Positions 19,401 to 28,700 of a DNA stretch of 64,000 nucleotides are shown piece after piece. Origin of the DNA: Vibrio harveyi NBRC 15634 = ATCC 14126 = KCTC 12724 (GTDB lineage: Bacteria > Pseudomonadota > Gammaproteobacteria > Enterobacterales > Vibrionaceae); NCBI RefSeq assembly GCF_001591145.1, contig NZ_BCUF01000001.1, forward strand, positions 62,001-126,000, in the 5' to 3' direction. The position numbers were made by a program, and so were the translations under genes. Below the pieces are notes generated by a model. That model made no database searches. It worked only from the letters and a program-made list of their open reading frames with translations, and was not told the origin of the DNA. Position 1 is the stretch's first letter; every line of letters begins with the position of its first letter.

Positions 19401-19875
19401 CAGATCGCTTTAACAGCTCTAGGTATGCCCAGTGGTAACGTTTGTGCAATAGGCGGTAACGTTCGCTGCCAACGTAGTTAGATGATTCCGGTAAAATCGA
19501 GGTTTTGATTTGATCGCCACTGCCTTTGATATAGCGCTGCTGTGCGTTTTCTCTGGCTTCATCAATATCGTGACCCAAGCGACTAAACGCATTGACCAAA
19601 CCGTAGAATCGTCCGCCGCTGGCGTAAGCAAGTTCGGAGCGTACGAAGCCCATGACTTCAGTCTCTTGAGCTGCAAAGTAGTCGATGATTTGTTGTTGTT
19701 TGGTATCACGAACTGAAAGAAGGTGCGATGTGCTTTGTTCTTGAAGATCTTTACTGTGTGATTGCAGGAAGAAAATCGCAGTTATCGTCAGTGGCGTGAT
19801 ACTAAGAACCAAAAACGCGGTCATTAGCGTGCTTTGCAGGCGCTTAAATTTCTGCTTTTTGTAGAATTTAAACAT
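16489..19875 (-). CDS. chiS: Chitin-responsive hybrid sensor kinase ChiS
   Basis: The master regulator of chitin utilisation, inserted in the inner membrane. The 1128 residues comprise TM1 (about 18-38), a periplasmic sensor region (40-350), TM2 (about 355-375), HAMP, a coiled coil, HisKA with H469 in SHELRTPLHG, HATPase (NAIKYT, DTGQGIP, GAGLGLSI), and a receiver domain with D772 in LLLDIMMPG. H469 and D772 have the same numbers as the V. cholerae residues. A PAS-like segment (about 895-960) and a C-terminal domain follow; the C terminus of V. cholerae ChiS binds DNA directly. Its periplasmic part is gated by the chitin-binding protein encoded downstream. The ATG at 19875 has a weak ribosome site. 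Confidence 0.95.
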   Translation of the reverse strand: MFKFYKKQKFKRLQSTLMTAFLVLSITPLTITAIFFLQSHSKDLQEQSTSHLLSVRDTKQQQIIDYFAAQETEVMGFVRSELAYASGGRFYGLVNAFSRLGHDIDEARENAQQRYIKGSGDQIKTSILPESSNYVGSERYRLLHKRYHWAYLELLKRSDFNDILLVDIDGNVTYSINKDDNYGTNLLTGRYKDTALGRTFKRLSEDVSARRKVNEDYTPVVVSDFDIENGKQVAWLGAPIVQQGYLHSYAMFRLPNNGITKLIAEINRDSSIETLLVGSDHKPRTINTKQEEIQNSLEIVDKALAGDTEVGTYSNRLGEEMIAAFAPIETRGLTWAIVVQLPEKEAFARVHQLEKLFVIAMLIAIILVVIASHYLSNFITSPLLKLTWAAEKVSAGDLDETTFNTERKDEIGRLAISFERMQRSIREKIQTIKQQNEELESNIKLIQKQNEELQLADKLKDEFLATTSHELRTPLHGMVGIAETLVSGANGAIPASQKYQLDIIIKSGQRLANLVDDLLDYHKMRYGSMDIQKSAVSLASATRLVLELSSHLLGNKTIRIINQVPADLKAVSADPQRLEQVLYNLIGNAIKYTSEGKIVISATVVDDQVRVQVVDTGQGIPAEHLEHIFEPLIQAGQDASRYRQGAGLGLSISRQLIELMGGSLYVSSQPMVGTTFSFTLPLANEEEIQATQSLAARGHFQIPEANFENNDDLSLPENPDGPLLYVADDEPVNLRVLESFLRLEGYRVRTISDGPETLALIEQEKPELLLLDIMMPGMSGYQVCSELRETYDHAELPIIMLTALSQTEDRVRGFEAGANDYLTKPFNKQELAARIQAHLTASKAEMRHIENKLLESELRQRAEVEASLLETQGRLLEQLESAPEAIICLREDQRIRFANEAACKLFKRSLEQLKRSSADELIAPKFLTVKQPHYCGKIDIYIEDIRQNIEADILKLPEGSGLDVMYIFNVGGGANAARIHNLETAVEVLSSYAFDGDKDQLQKLKELGGEFTRLADKALGNKKDKQELMREVLVDTMTHALEYWESVTGETKFAFAEQSGLWRVYLDRSTLQTRTLDKYMRIETLPKTPRWRTVLSSIEFILEHCKEQSPERAYIEAQRDKMQRLLTS

Positions 19876-20103
19876 GGATAAGATTACAACTCATAAAAGG
19901 GCAGCGACCAATTTACTGGGGCTTGCCAAGGTTCTCGTTAAAAACGGACAAGAAGTTAAATTCGATAGAATTAACAAAATTAACGAGTTTTTTTTCTTTG
20001 ACAAGAAAGTTGATTGGAAAGCGTGGGGAGAGACGCAGTTTTTCGTTGAGTTGAATGAATTTTGGCAAAGGTTTGCGCAGGATTTCACCTGCGCAAAGAG
20101 AGA

Positions 20104-21129
20104 TTAGGATTTTTTCGCGTAGTATATCGAGAATTTATTGGTCTTATTTAGCGTCTCGCAATTATTGAATGCTTGCTCAATAATTGGTGGGTATTTTAAG
20201 AAGCTGTTTGCCACAATCACCATTTCACCCTGTTTAGTCATGTATTGTGGTGCTTGACCCAAGAGTGTTTCCGCAGCGTTGTAGTTTGTATCTAGACCAC
20301 TGTGAAACGGCGGATTACTGACGATAAAGCGATAATCTTTTGCCGTATCGGAATAGATGTCTGAAGCAAACACACGTCCAGTTATGCCATTCGCTTCTAA
20401 TGTTGCTTGGCTTGATGTGATGGCATAAGCGTTAATATCACACATCTCAATCGCGATATCTGGGTTGGCTTTGGCCATGAATGCACCCAGCACTCCTGCA
20501 CCACAGCCAAAATCGAGCACCTTGCCAGATAGTTTAGGTAAAGTCTCAAGCAGTAATTGACTGCCTAAATCAAACTCACCATGGCTAAATACACCAGGAA
20601 GGCTCTTAACTGTAAGTGATTGCTCACCCAAAGTGACGGTGTAGGATTTAAACCAATCTGCTTGATTGAAAGGCTTTGGCTGGTTAAGGCAAGTACCCCA
20701 GTAGAATGAGCAACGGCGAGCTGAGTCGTACTTGTTCACTGGACCGTACTCTTTGAACATTTTCTCAATGCTCTTGATACCTGAACGGTTCTCACCAACG
20801 ACGACGATTTCTGTATTGATGCCAAGTTTCGCCATCAACATTGCCAGCAAGTATTCTGCCTCAGATTTAGCTTTTGGCCAGTACAGAAGCACCATGTCTG
20901 CTTGTGTCTCAATATCAAACTCTGAGCCAAAGTGGCTCTTCACCTTGTTCGATGTGCGAATTTGACGGTAGTAGCTGTAGTTAGAAGTAAAAACCTCCAC
21001 TGACTCACAATGAGCCACTAACTCGAGAGGAAATAGATCTTCAACTTCACCAGCGACTAAAACGTGTTTTCCGTTAAAGTACTCAAGTTGGCGCTGAGCT
21101 ATTTGGCTAGGAGCAATATAAGCAGACAT
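20104..21129 (-). CDS. rsmC: 16S rRNA m2G1207 methyltransferase RsmC
   Basis: Methylates N2 of G1207 in 16S rRNA within the 30S subunit, using SAM. The 341 residues form two tandem Rossmann-like domains; the N-terminal one (about 1-150) lacks a SAM motif. The active C-terminal one has [14 protein letters not shown] (SAM motif I, about 195-208) and the catalytic NPPF in [10 protein letters not shown]. Length and motifs match E. coli RsmC (343). It lies 228 bases upstream of chiS on the same strand, with no obvious functional link. Confidence 0.93.
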   Translation of the reverse strand: MSAYIAPSQIAQRQLEYFNGKHVLVAGEVEDLFPLELVAHCESVEVFTSNYSYYRQIRTSNKVKSHFGSEFDIETQADMVLLYWPKAKSEAEYLLAMLMAKLGINTEIVVVGENRSGIKSIEKMFKEYGPVNKYDSARRCSFYWGTCLNQPKPFNQADWFKSYTVTLGEQSLTVKSLPGVFSHGEFDLGSQLLLETLPKLSGKVLDFGCGAGVLGAFMAKANPDIAIEMCDINAYAITSSQATLEANGITGRVFASDIYSDTAKDYRFIVSNPPFHSGLDTNYNAAETLLGQAPQYMTKQGEMVIVANSFLKYPPIIEQAFNNCETLNKTNKFSIYYAKKS

Positions 21130-21154
21130 AAATTTGGTTCATCAGAAATAATTA

Positions 21155-21181
21155 GGGGCAGATTTTCGCACAATCTGCCCC
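21155..21181 (-). terminator. Hairpin between the PerM-like gene and rsmC
   Basis: GGGGCAGATT and AATCTGCCCC form a perfect 10-bp stem with a seven-base loop. On the minus strand it follows the permease gene and is trailed by TAATTATTTC, a weak T-run, so it is a probable but imperfect terminator. Confidence 0.6.
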
Positions 21182-21205
21182 AAGCTTGAAGTGATTAAGC
21201 AGCGA

Positions 21206-22291
21206 CTAACTGTTGTCTTGTTGGTTGAGGAAATCCTTAAACTCTTCTTCGTAGATGTTAAACAACACCATGGTGACGGCAAAAATCAGTGGACCGTAGA
21301 TAAGACCGATCAAACCAAATAGATGCAAACCACCCAATAGAGAGAAAAATATCATTAGCGTGTTCATACCTGCGCTGCCTTGCATTAGCAGAGGGCGTAA
21401 TAGGTTGTCGATAGAGCCGACTACCACGACACTCCATACCGTCAAGAAGATTGCCCAAGTGGTGTCACCGGTTAAGAACAAGTACGCTGCGGCTGGAATC
21501 CAAATTAGTGCTGTGCCAACTACAGGGATAAATGATGCAAAGCCCATCATGGTTCCCCAGAATAAACCAGGGAAGCCTGCAAGCCACATACCGATACCAC
21601 CAGCAAAGCCTTGAGCAATCGCGGTTAAGAATGACCCCATTACAGCGGATTTCGAGACTTGTTCAATCTCGGTCAGAATTTTGTCTTCTTGGCTGCGTGA
21701 GAGGGGCAGAATATGACGCATTGCTGAAATGATCTTGTCGTGGTCACGTAACAGGAAGAACAAAACGAACAACATTAGGAAAAAATCCATTAGGAAGTTC
21801 GTTGCATCACCCAGGATTTTTGCGCTTATAGCTACAAGGTTTGAACCAAATGATGTTGCGAATTGCCCGATCTTTTCTGCGATGGCTTGTGGTTCGATTT
21901 TGTCGAAAGGTAAGTACTCATTAACCAACGCTAAACCTTTGACTACCCAAGGATGTTGGAAAATATCTTGGATGCCACCATTGGTTACCCACTTGTAGGT
22001 ATTTTGCGAAAATACCGAGCCTTGCTGCACGATAGCGGCAAAAACAAATAGTAATGGAATCACGATAATAAAGGTTAAAACCACACAAGAGAGCAGTGAG
22101 ACCAAGTTTTTGTGATTAGGTAGTTTTCGTTCAAACCATTCATGTATTGGGAACATGAGCAGTGAAATGATAAACGCCATGACGATCGAGTTGATGTAAG
22201 GTTCGACCAACAAATAGCAGGCAAAAGCAGCGGCGAGCAGCGCAACAACTAGCACTCGATGACTCGACGTGATTTTTACATTATTCGGCAT
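21206..22291 (-). CDS. PerM/YdiK family permease (AI-2E transporter superfamily)
   Basis: A 361-residue inner-membrane protein with about seven to eight membrane segments arranged as in the AI-2E/PerM family (two N-terminal segments, a long amphipathic middle region, then a hydrophobic block near 230-345). The family includes TqsA-type exporters, Na+/H+ antiporters and many members of unknown substrate, so no substrate is assigned. The start at 22291 (MPNNVKI) is preferred to the longer frame from 22345, whose first 18 residues are basic and unlike the family. It is divergent from the small ORF at 22467. Confidence 0.82.
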   Translation of the reverse strand: MPNNVKITSSHRVLVVALLAAAFACYLLVEPYINSIVMAFIISLLMFPIHEWFERKLPNHKNLVSLLSCVVLTFIIVIPLLFVFAAIVQQGSVFSQNTYKWVTNGGIQDIFQHPWVVKGLALVNEYLPFDKIEPQAIAEKIGQFATSFGSNLVAISAKILGDATNFLMDFFLMLFVLFFLLRDHDKIISAMRHILPLSRSQEDKILTEIEQVSKSAVMGSFLTAIAQGFAGGIGMWLAGFPGLFWGTMMGFASFIPVVGTALIWIPAAAYLFLTGDTTWAIFLTVWSVVVVGSIDNLLRPLLMQGSAGMNTLMIFFSLLGGLHLFGLIGLIYGPLIFAVTMVLFNIYEEEFKDFLNQQDNS

Positions 22292-22397
22292 GTGATTAAT
22301 CCAAATTACGGAATATTTACGTTTACGCCTTATACCACAGCGCAAAATCTTTATTACTTTGCACCGACGATTCTTTCAAGCTTATGACATAGCTGAA

Positions 22398-22427
22398 TTG
22401 GGAAGGTGCAGTTGACCTTGTTATAAT
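22398..22427 (+). promoter_or_regulatory. Promoter of the 39-residue small ORF
   Basis: A perfect TATAAT -10 at 22422-22427 with TTGGGA at 22398-22403 (18-base spacer). It points at the small ORF that starts at 22467. The TTGACC at 22412 is too close to serve as the -35. Confidence 0.6.
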
Positions 22428-22466
22428 GACCACAAATCAGGTGGTTATCAATCAAGAGATGGAAAA

Positions 22467-22586
22467 ATGGGTTGTTGTAACAGCGATAAGAAATGCCAGA
22501 GCGAAAAGAAGGCCAGACGCATTCCTTGGTTTGGGATTGTTCTTGGGATTCTTGCTATCTTAGTCATCTTTAATTGGCAAGCATAA
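22467..22586 (+). CDS. Small single-pass membrane protein, 39 residues
   Basis: A short gene supported by signals on both sides: a TATAAT promoter 40 bases upstream, AAGAGA before the ATG, and an intrinsic terminator 11 bases after the stop. The N terminus is cysteine- and lysine-rich (MGCCNSDKKCQSEKKARR), followed by one hydrophobic helix (about residues 19-37, IPWFGIVLGILAILVIFNW). The positive residues before the helix predict a cytoplasmic N terminus. Three cysteines near the N terminus could bind metal or be modified; a lipobox is absent because they are not preceded by a signal sequence. The function is not recognised. Confidence 0.75.
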   Translation: MGCCNSDKKCQSEKKARRIPWFGIVLGILAILVIFNWQA

Positions 22587-22596
22587 TTCAAATAAT

Positions 22597-22625
22597 AAAA
22601 AAGGACCTCGAAGGTCCTTTTTTTG
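22597..22625. terminator. Bidirectional terminator, small ORF and hemL
   Basis: The AAAAAAGGACCT...AGGTCCTTTTTTT stem has an A-run on one side and a T-run on the other, and sits between convergent genes. It works for both the small ORF and hemL. Confidence 0.9.
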
Positions 22626-22650
22626 GAATTTATGTTCTGGTAAGGAACGC

Positions 22651-23946
22651 TTATTTTGATTCTTCTGCCAGAATTGCGAAACAACGATCCGCAGCTTCTA
22701 GTGTTGCGTCGATTTCTTTTGAACCGTGAGCAAGAGAGGTAAAGCTTGCTTCGAATGCTGATGGTGCAAGGTATACACCGTGTTTTAGCATTAGGTGGAA
22801 GAAACGCTTAAAGCGCTCGACATCGCACTTAGTCACGTCTTCGTAGCACGTTACGGTTTCTTGGTCAGTGAAGAAGAAACCAAACATGCCACCCACTTGG
22901 TTTACTACCATTGGGATGCCGTGTTTTTCAGCAAGAGCTTTGAAGCCTTCAGCAAGTTGTTTGGTTTTTGCAGCAAGACGTTTCTCGTTACCTTCTTCTT
23001 TTAGCAGGTTCAAACATGCAAAGCCTGCCGCCATTGCTACTGGGTTACCGGAAAGTGTGCCCGCTTGGTATACAGGACCTGTTGGCGCAACATATTGCAT
23101 GACTTCTTTACGACCACCAAAAGCACCCACTGGCATACCGCCACCGATCACTTTACCTAGTGTCGTTAGATCTGGTTTGATGTTGTAGTGTGCTTGCGCG
23201 CCACCTAGAGCTACACGGAAGCCTGTCATTACTTCATCAAAAATCAGTAGAGCACCTTCTTGGTCACAGATTTCGCGTAGACCTTCGTGGAAGCCTTCTA
23301 CTGGAGGGATACAGTTCATGTTGCCCGCTACTGGCTCAACGATGATACATGCGATTTCGCCTTTGTTTGCGGCGAATAGTTCACGTACTGAATCTAAGTC
23401 GTTGAATGTTGCCGTTAGTGTGTGCTTTGCAAAATCGGCAGGAACGCCAGGAGAACTTGGTTGACCTAGAGTTAGTGCACCTGAACCTGCTTTTACTAGC
23501 AAGCTGTCTGCGTGACCATGGTAACAGCCTTCGAACTTCATGATCTTGTCACGACCAGTAAAGCCACGAGCAAGACGGATAGCACTCATTGTTGCTTCCG
23601 TACCAGAACTTACCATGCGGATTTGTTCCATAGATGGCACTAGCTCAGATACAAGCTCGGCCATGGCAATTTCCATTTCAGTTGGCGCACCGAAACTTAG
23701 ACCGCGTTGTGCAGCATCGATAACTGCTTCACGGATAACTGCGTGGTTGTGACCTAGAATCATAGGACCCCAAGAGCCAACGTAATCAATGTACGCTTTA
23801 CCATCGGCATCAAAAATCAGGGCACCGTCTGCTCGTTCGATAAATAGCGGAGAACCGCCAACGCCGTTGAATGCACGAACTGGTGAGTTCACACCGCCAG
23901 GAATGGTTTGCTGAGCCTTTTGATATAGCTCTGATGATTTGGTCAT
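22651..23946 (-). CDS. hemL: Glutamate-1-semialdehyde 2,1-aminomutase
   Basis: A PLP enzyme that makes 5-aminolevulinate from glutamate-1-semialdehyde in C5-pathway tetrapyrrole synthesis. The 431 residues include [13 protein letters not shown] at the N terminus, [15 protein letters not shown], the [12 protein letters not shown]-aspartate motif and the Schiff-base lysine in [17 protein letters not shown]. The start at 23946 has GAGGAT upstream; an extra 14 codons upstream would not match the family. It is divergent from erpA, another gene of haem and Fe-S cofactor metabolism. Confidence 0.96.
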   Translation of the reverse strand: MTKSSELYQKAQQTIPGGVNSPVRAFNGVGGSPLFIERADGALIFDADGKAYIDYVGSWGPMILGHNHAVIREAVIDAAQRGLSFGAPTEMEIAMAELVSELVPSMEQIRMVSSGTEATMSAIRLARGFTGRDKIMKFEGCYHGHADSLLVKAGSGALTLGQPSSPGVPADFAKHTLTATFNDLDSVRELFAANKGEIACIIVEPVAGNMNCIPPVEGFHEGLREICDQEGALLIFDEVMTGFRVALGGAQAHYNIKPDLTTLGKVIGGGMPVGAFGGRKEVMQYVAPTGPVYQAGTLSGNPVAMAAGFACLNLLKEEGNEKRLAAKTKQLAEGFKALAEKHGIPMVVNQVGGMFGFFFTDQETVTCYEDVTKCDVERFKRFFHLMLKHGVYLAPSAFEASFTSLAHGSKEIDATLEAADRCFAILAEESK

Positions 23947-24192
23947 GGGGTTATCCTCTTTTGATTGCTCGGACCAAGTGGAGCGCATTGTACCTAGCTA
24001 ATCTCAAGTTAGAAACGTTTTGGGTAATTTATGTGTTGTCTGGCGGTGTAATCTTACATATCAGCATCTGATCTAAAGAATCGTCGGTGAATACTTGAAC
24101 GAGTTGGTCAGGTATTGGATAATCGCTCTAATTAGCACAAATTTGACGTCTCGCTACAGGCTTGACGCATTACACGAGTGAGAGAGGTCTTC

Positions 24193-24534
24193 GTGAGCGA
24201 AGTAAACGTACCATTGTCTTTTTCTGATGCAGCAGCATCACGCGTTAAAGCGCTGATTGCGGAAGAAGAAAACCCAGCACTGAAGTTACGCGTATACATT
24301 ACTGGCGGCGGCTGTAGCGGTTTCCAATATGGCTTCACATTTGATGAGAGCGTAAATGAAGGTGATACTACGATCGAAAACAGTGGCGTAACACTGGTTG
24401 TAGACCCAATGAGCCTGCAATACTTAATCGGTGGCGTGGTTGATTACACAGAAGGTTTAGAAGGAGCTCGCTTCTTCGTTAATAACCCAAATGCGACGAC
24501 AACCTGTGGTTGTGGTGCATCATTCAGTGTGTAA
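24193..24534 (+). CDS. erpA: Iron-sulfur cluster insertion protein ErpA
   Basis: An A-type carrier that delivers Fe-S clusters to targets such as IspG/IspH. The 113 residues have the three family cysteines: one in [11 protein letters not shown] and two in the C-terminal TCGCGASF. The GTG at 24193 is chosen because GAGAGAGG lies seven bases upstream and the protein then begins [10 protein letters not shown] as in other gammaproteobacteria; a GTG at 24178 would add five residues. It has its own terminator. Confidence 0.95.
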   Translation: MSEVNVPLSFSDAAASRVKALIAEEENPALKLRVYITGGGCSGFQYGFTFDESVNEGDTTIENSGVTLVVDPMSLQYLIGGVVDYTEGLEGARFFVNNPNATTTCGCGASFSV

Positions 24535-24546
24535 TTAATACGACAA

Positions 24547-24574
24547 CAGGCAGCCAATCGGCTGCCTGAGTTTT
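24547..24574 (+). terminator. Terminator of erpA
   Basis: CAGGCAGCC (24547-24555), loop AATC and GGCTGCCTG (24560-24568), then AGTTTT. It lies 12 bases past the erpA stop. Confidence 0.85.
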
Positions 24575-24647
24575 ACGTAGCAGGAAGTCACGTAAACGCC
24601 CCCTCGCTTTCATGATGAAGTGGGGGTAAAAATAAAAAGGACTTTAT

Positions 24648-25763
24648 ATGTCTGGAACTTCTTTCGGACGTCGTTTTGTCGAACGTCCATGGCTAGTCTC
24701 TCTAACGCTTGTTATCACTTTGGCTGCTTGGCTCGCAATGGGTCAACTCAATGCACAAGACGAATCGGTCTCTTCTCCATCCTCTCAATCAGATGATACG
24801 CCTGTCGCAAAGGTGATGTTCAACTCTTTTGAAGCACAACCAACCAGTAAAACGATTGAACTTTACGGTCGAACTGCGCCGAATCGGCAAGCTCGTTTAG
24901 GGGCAGAAGTCGCAGGTAAGATTGTGAGCTTGAACGTGCAAAAAGGACAAAGTGTTAAACAAGGGCAGGTGATTGCCAACATTGATGAGCGCGATCTAGA
25001 TATTCAACTTAAACGTGCCAAAGCAATGCTGCGTGTAAAAGAAAAAGAATTTAAAGCCGCAGAATCTTTGAAGAATAGAGGGTTGCAAGGTGAAGTTGCT
25101 TTTGCCACTGCTCAAGCGGTACTTGTCGATGCCCGAGCAAACTTAAGCAATGTTGAAACTGCACTTAAAAATACCAAAGTAAGAGCCCCTTTTGACGGCA
25201 TTCTGGACCATCGATTCGTTGAAGTGGGAGATTTCGTTGGCGTCGGCGACCCAATAGCCACTGTAATTGACTTAGAGAAGTTAGTCATTGAAGCGGATGT
25301 GAGTGAACGTCATATTCAGTATTTAAAACAAGGTCAGCAAGCCGATGTTAGAACCATTGATAACATCCATCATCAAGGCACCATTCGTTATATTGGGCGC
25401 GTATCTTCAACTTCGACCAATACATTCCCTATAGAAATCGAGATTGATAATCGAGAGAGTGCGATGCCTGCGGGTGTCAGTGCTGAAGTGGTACTGTCGC
25501 TAAGTGAAGTTCTGGCAGTGAAAGTGACCGCAGCCATGTTGGCGTTAGATGAAGAAGGCAATCTTGGTATCAAAACGCTTCGTGATCAGCATGTTCACTT
25601 TGTGCCTATCCAACTGGTCAAAGCTGAGAAAGACGGTGTCTGGTTATCCGGCTTAGGAGACCAAGTTGACATCATTGTGCTTGGACAAGGCTTTGCACGT
25701 GATGGCGATTTAGTGATGGCGACAAAAGTCGACGATGCCATTGAAGCTGCGAACCAGCAATAA
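24648..25763 (+). CDS. RND efflux periplasmic adaptor (membrane fusion protein)
   Basis: A 371-residue HlyD/AcrA-type adaptor linking the inner-membrane pump encoded next to an outer-membrane channel. One N-terminal membrane anchor (about 14-34) is followed by a barrel-sandwich hybrid with ARLGAEVAGKIVSLNVQKGQ, a short coiled coil (about 120-175), its returning lipoyl half and a beta-barrel domain. No lipobox is present, so it is anchored by the helix. AAGGA precedes the ATG. In V. cholerae an RND pair sits at the same place, but I do not assign a vex letter. No TolC-like gene is in the window. Confidence 0.88.
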   Translation: MSGTSFGRRFVERPWLVSLTLVITLAAWLAMGQLNAQDESVSSPSSQSDDTPVAKVMFNSFEAQPTSKTIELYGRTAPNRQARLGAEVAGKIVSLNVQKGQSVKQGQVIANIDERDLDIQLKRAKAMLRVKEKEFKAAESLKNRGLQGEVAFATAQAVLVDARANLSNVETALKNTKVRAPFDGILDHRFVEVGDFVGVGDPIATVIDLEKLVIEADVSERHIQYLKQGQQADVRTIDNIHHQGTIRYIGRVSSTSTNTFPIEIEIDNRESAMPAGVSAEVVLSLSEVLAVKVTAAMLALDEEGNLGIKTLRDQHVHFVPIQLVKAEKDGVWLSGLGDQVDIIVLGQGFARDGDLVMATKVDDAIEAANQQ

Positions 25764-25772
25764 GGAGGCAAT

Positions 25773-28700
25773 ATGTTTGCTTTGATTGATGCTGCGTTAT
25801 CGCGTGCACGTACCATGCTTACATTGTTGGTGATGATTTTGATTGCCGGAGTGATCACCTACATTACGATTCCGAAAGAGTCGAGCCCCGACATTACCAT
25901 CCCTATTATCTATGTTTCGGTTAGCCACCAAGGTATTTCCCCGACCGATGCGGAGCGCTTATTGGTTCGTCCGATAGAGCAAGAGCTTCGTTCAATAGAA
26001 GGCGTTAAGGAGATGACCGCGATTGCTTCAGAGGGACATGCGTCGGTTACTCTAGAGTTCAGTGTCGGCGTTGACTTAGCTGAAGCTATGGCTGATGTTC
26101 GTGATGCGGTGGATCTTGCTAAACCTAAATTGCCTGAAGACAGTGATGAGCCAACAGTTAACGAAGTAACATTCGCATCTGAAGAGCCTGTCCTCACTCT
26201 GGTTCTGTATGGCACAGTCCCTGAGCGTACAACAGTACAAATCGCACGAGCTTTACGTGATAAGTTGGAAAGCTATCGTCAGGTATTGGAAGTCGATATT
26301 GCGGGGGATCGCGAAGATATCGTTGAGATCGTGGTCGATCCGTTATTGATGGAAAGTTACGGTTTGGATCAAGCCGATATCTACAATTTGATTGCTTTAA
26401 ACAACCGAGTGGTTGCTGCTGGCTTTGTCGATACTGGTTATGGTCGCTTCTCGGTTAAAGTCCCTTCCGTATTCGATTCGTTAAAAGATGTATTAGAACT
26501 ACCGATCAAGGTAAATGGCAAAGAGGTGATCACTTTTGGTGATGTCGCGACAGTGCGCCGAGCCTTCCGTGACCCTGAAAGTTTTGCTCGTTTAGATGGT
26601 GAACCAGCGGTGGTGCTCAATGTGAAAAAGCGTGCCGGTGAAAACATCATAGAAACGGTTGAGCTCGTTAAACAAGTTCTGATTGAAGCGCAAAAGCAGA
26701 CTGGTTGGCCGAATAACCTGCAAGTTAAATACACTTGGGATCAGTCTGATGACGTTAAGCTGATGCTTAGCGATCTGCAAAACAACATTCTGTCTGCAAT
26801 TATTCTGGTCGTTATTGTCATCATTGCCATTCTGGGTGTTCGAACTGCACTGTTAGTTGGTATTTCTATTCCGGGCTCTTTCTTAACTGGCTTATTGGTG
26901 TTGTCGGTTTTTGGTTTGACCGTCAACATCGTGGTGCTATTCGCACTGATTATGGCTGTAGGCATGTTAGTCGATGGTGCCATTGTTGTTACGGAATTTG
27001 CTGATAGGCGGATGCAAGAGGGCACACCACGTAAAGAAGCATATAGGGATGCAGCAAAACGTATGGCATGGCCGATTACCGCTTCTACAGCAACCACTTT
27101 GGCAGCGTTTGCACCATTGCTATTTTGGCCGGATATTACTGGTGAGTTCATGAAATACTTACCATTAACTCTCATTGCAACCCTCAGTGCTTCGCTAATG
27201 ATGGCATTACTTTTCGTCCCTGTGATTGGTGGAATCATTGGTAAGCCTCAAGTCGTCGATGCACAGCGTCAGCAAGAGATGGTTGACCTGCATAATGGTG
27301 AATTTGATAAAGCGACAGGCATTACCAAGCTTTATTACAAAACCCTGTCTATCGCGATCCGACATCCATTGAAAGTGTTACTCAGCGCAATTTTGCTCGC
27401 GGGTGGTGTTGGCTTTACTTACAACAAAGCCGGCTTAGGTGCGGAGTTTTTTCCTGAAGTGGATCCCGCCTTCTTTACGGTCAAAGTTCGTTCTTATGGT
27501 GATTTGTCGATCAATGAGAAAGACATCGTAATGAAAGAGATTGAGAAAGTAATGTTAGGGCATGATGAGTTTGAAAGCGTCTACACACGTACCGGTTCCG
27601 ATTCAAATGACGGTGATGAGATTGGTCAAATTCAGATCACGCCGGTGGATTGGCAATATCGCCGTAAAGTCAAAGATATTATTGAGGAACTTAAGCAAAC
27701 CACCAATCAATTCTCCGGTGTTGAGTTGGAATACAAATTCCCCGATGCAGGACCACCAGTTGAGCATGATCTCGTGATTGAAATGTCGGCGCAAAACTCA
27801 AGTATCGATCAATTGGACAGTGCCGCCAAAATGGTTCGTTACTGGGCTGATCGTAACCCTGCGTTAACTAACTTAAGTGATACAACGAATAAAGAAGGAA
27901 TTGATTGGCAGATTGATATCCGCAGAGACGATGCTTCTCGCTTTGCGGCCGATGCAACGTTGGTTGGAAACACCGTTCAGTTTGTTACCAACGGTTTGAA
28001 GATTGGTGATTATCTTCCGGATGATGCCGATGAAGAAGTCGATATCTTAGTACGTTATCCGCAAGATAAGCGTGATATTGGGCGTTTTGATCAGCTAAGA
28101 GTGAAAACGGCTGCGGGCTTAGTACCGATTACTAACTTTGCTCAAATTAAACCGGATCATAAGCAGGATACGATTCGCCGAGTTGATGGGCGCCGAGTGG
28201 TAAATATCAAAGCGGATATGGTTGAGGGGTATAACCTCGCACTGGAGCTACCAAAGATAACGGCGGAAGTGGCGCAATTGGGTTTACCTGCTGGGATTGA
28301 GTTTAAAATTCGTGGGCAAAACGAAGAGCAAGAGAACTCTTCCGCTTTCTTGCAAAATGCTTTTATGGTTGCTCTTGGTGTGATGGCGCTTATTTTGATT
28401 ACTCAGTTTAATAGCTTCTATCAAGCCTTTTTGATCCTAAGTGCAGTGCTTTTCTCTACGGTCGGTGTGTTTGCTGGATTGCTGATTTTCCAAAAACCAT
28501 TCGGCATTATTATGTCGGGCATTGGGGTGATCGCACTGGCCGGGATTGTTGTGAACAACAATATTGTATTGATAGATACCTACAATCAGATGCGTAAACG
28601 AGGGCTAGAAAAGTCAGAGGCAATTTTGCGTACCGGAGTACAGCGTCTGCGACCTGTATTGTTGACCACAGTAACGACGATACTTGGCTTGCTGCCAATG

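Noticed and set aside
19874..20107. A 77-codon plus-strand frame in the chiS-rsmC gap
   Set aside because: Its ATG overlaps the chiS start codon on the other strand, it has no ribosome site, and its composition follows the AT-rich gap. Likely chance.
22412..22427. TTGACC as the -35 for the TATAAT at 22422
   Set aside because: Only four bases separate them; TTGGGA at 22398 has proper spacing.
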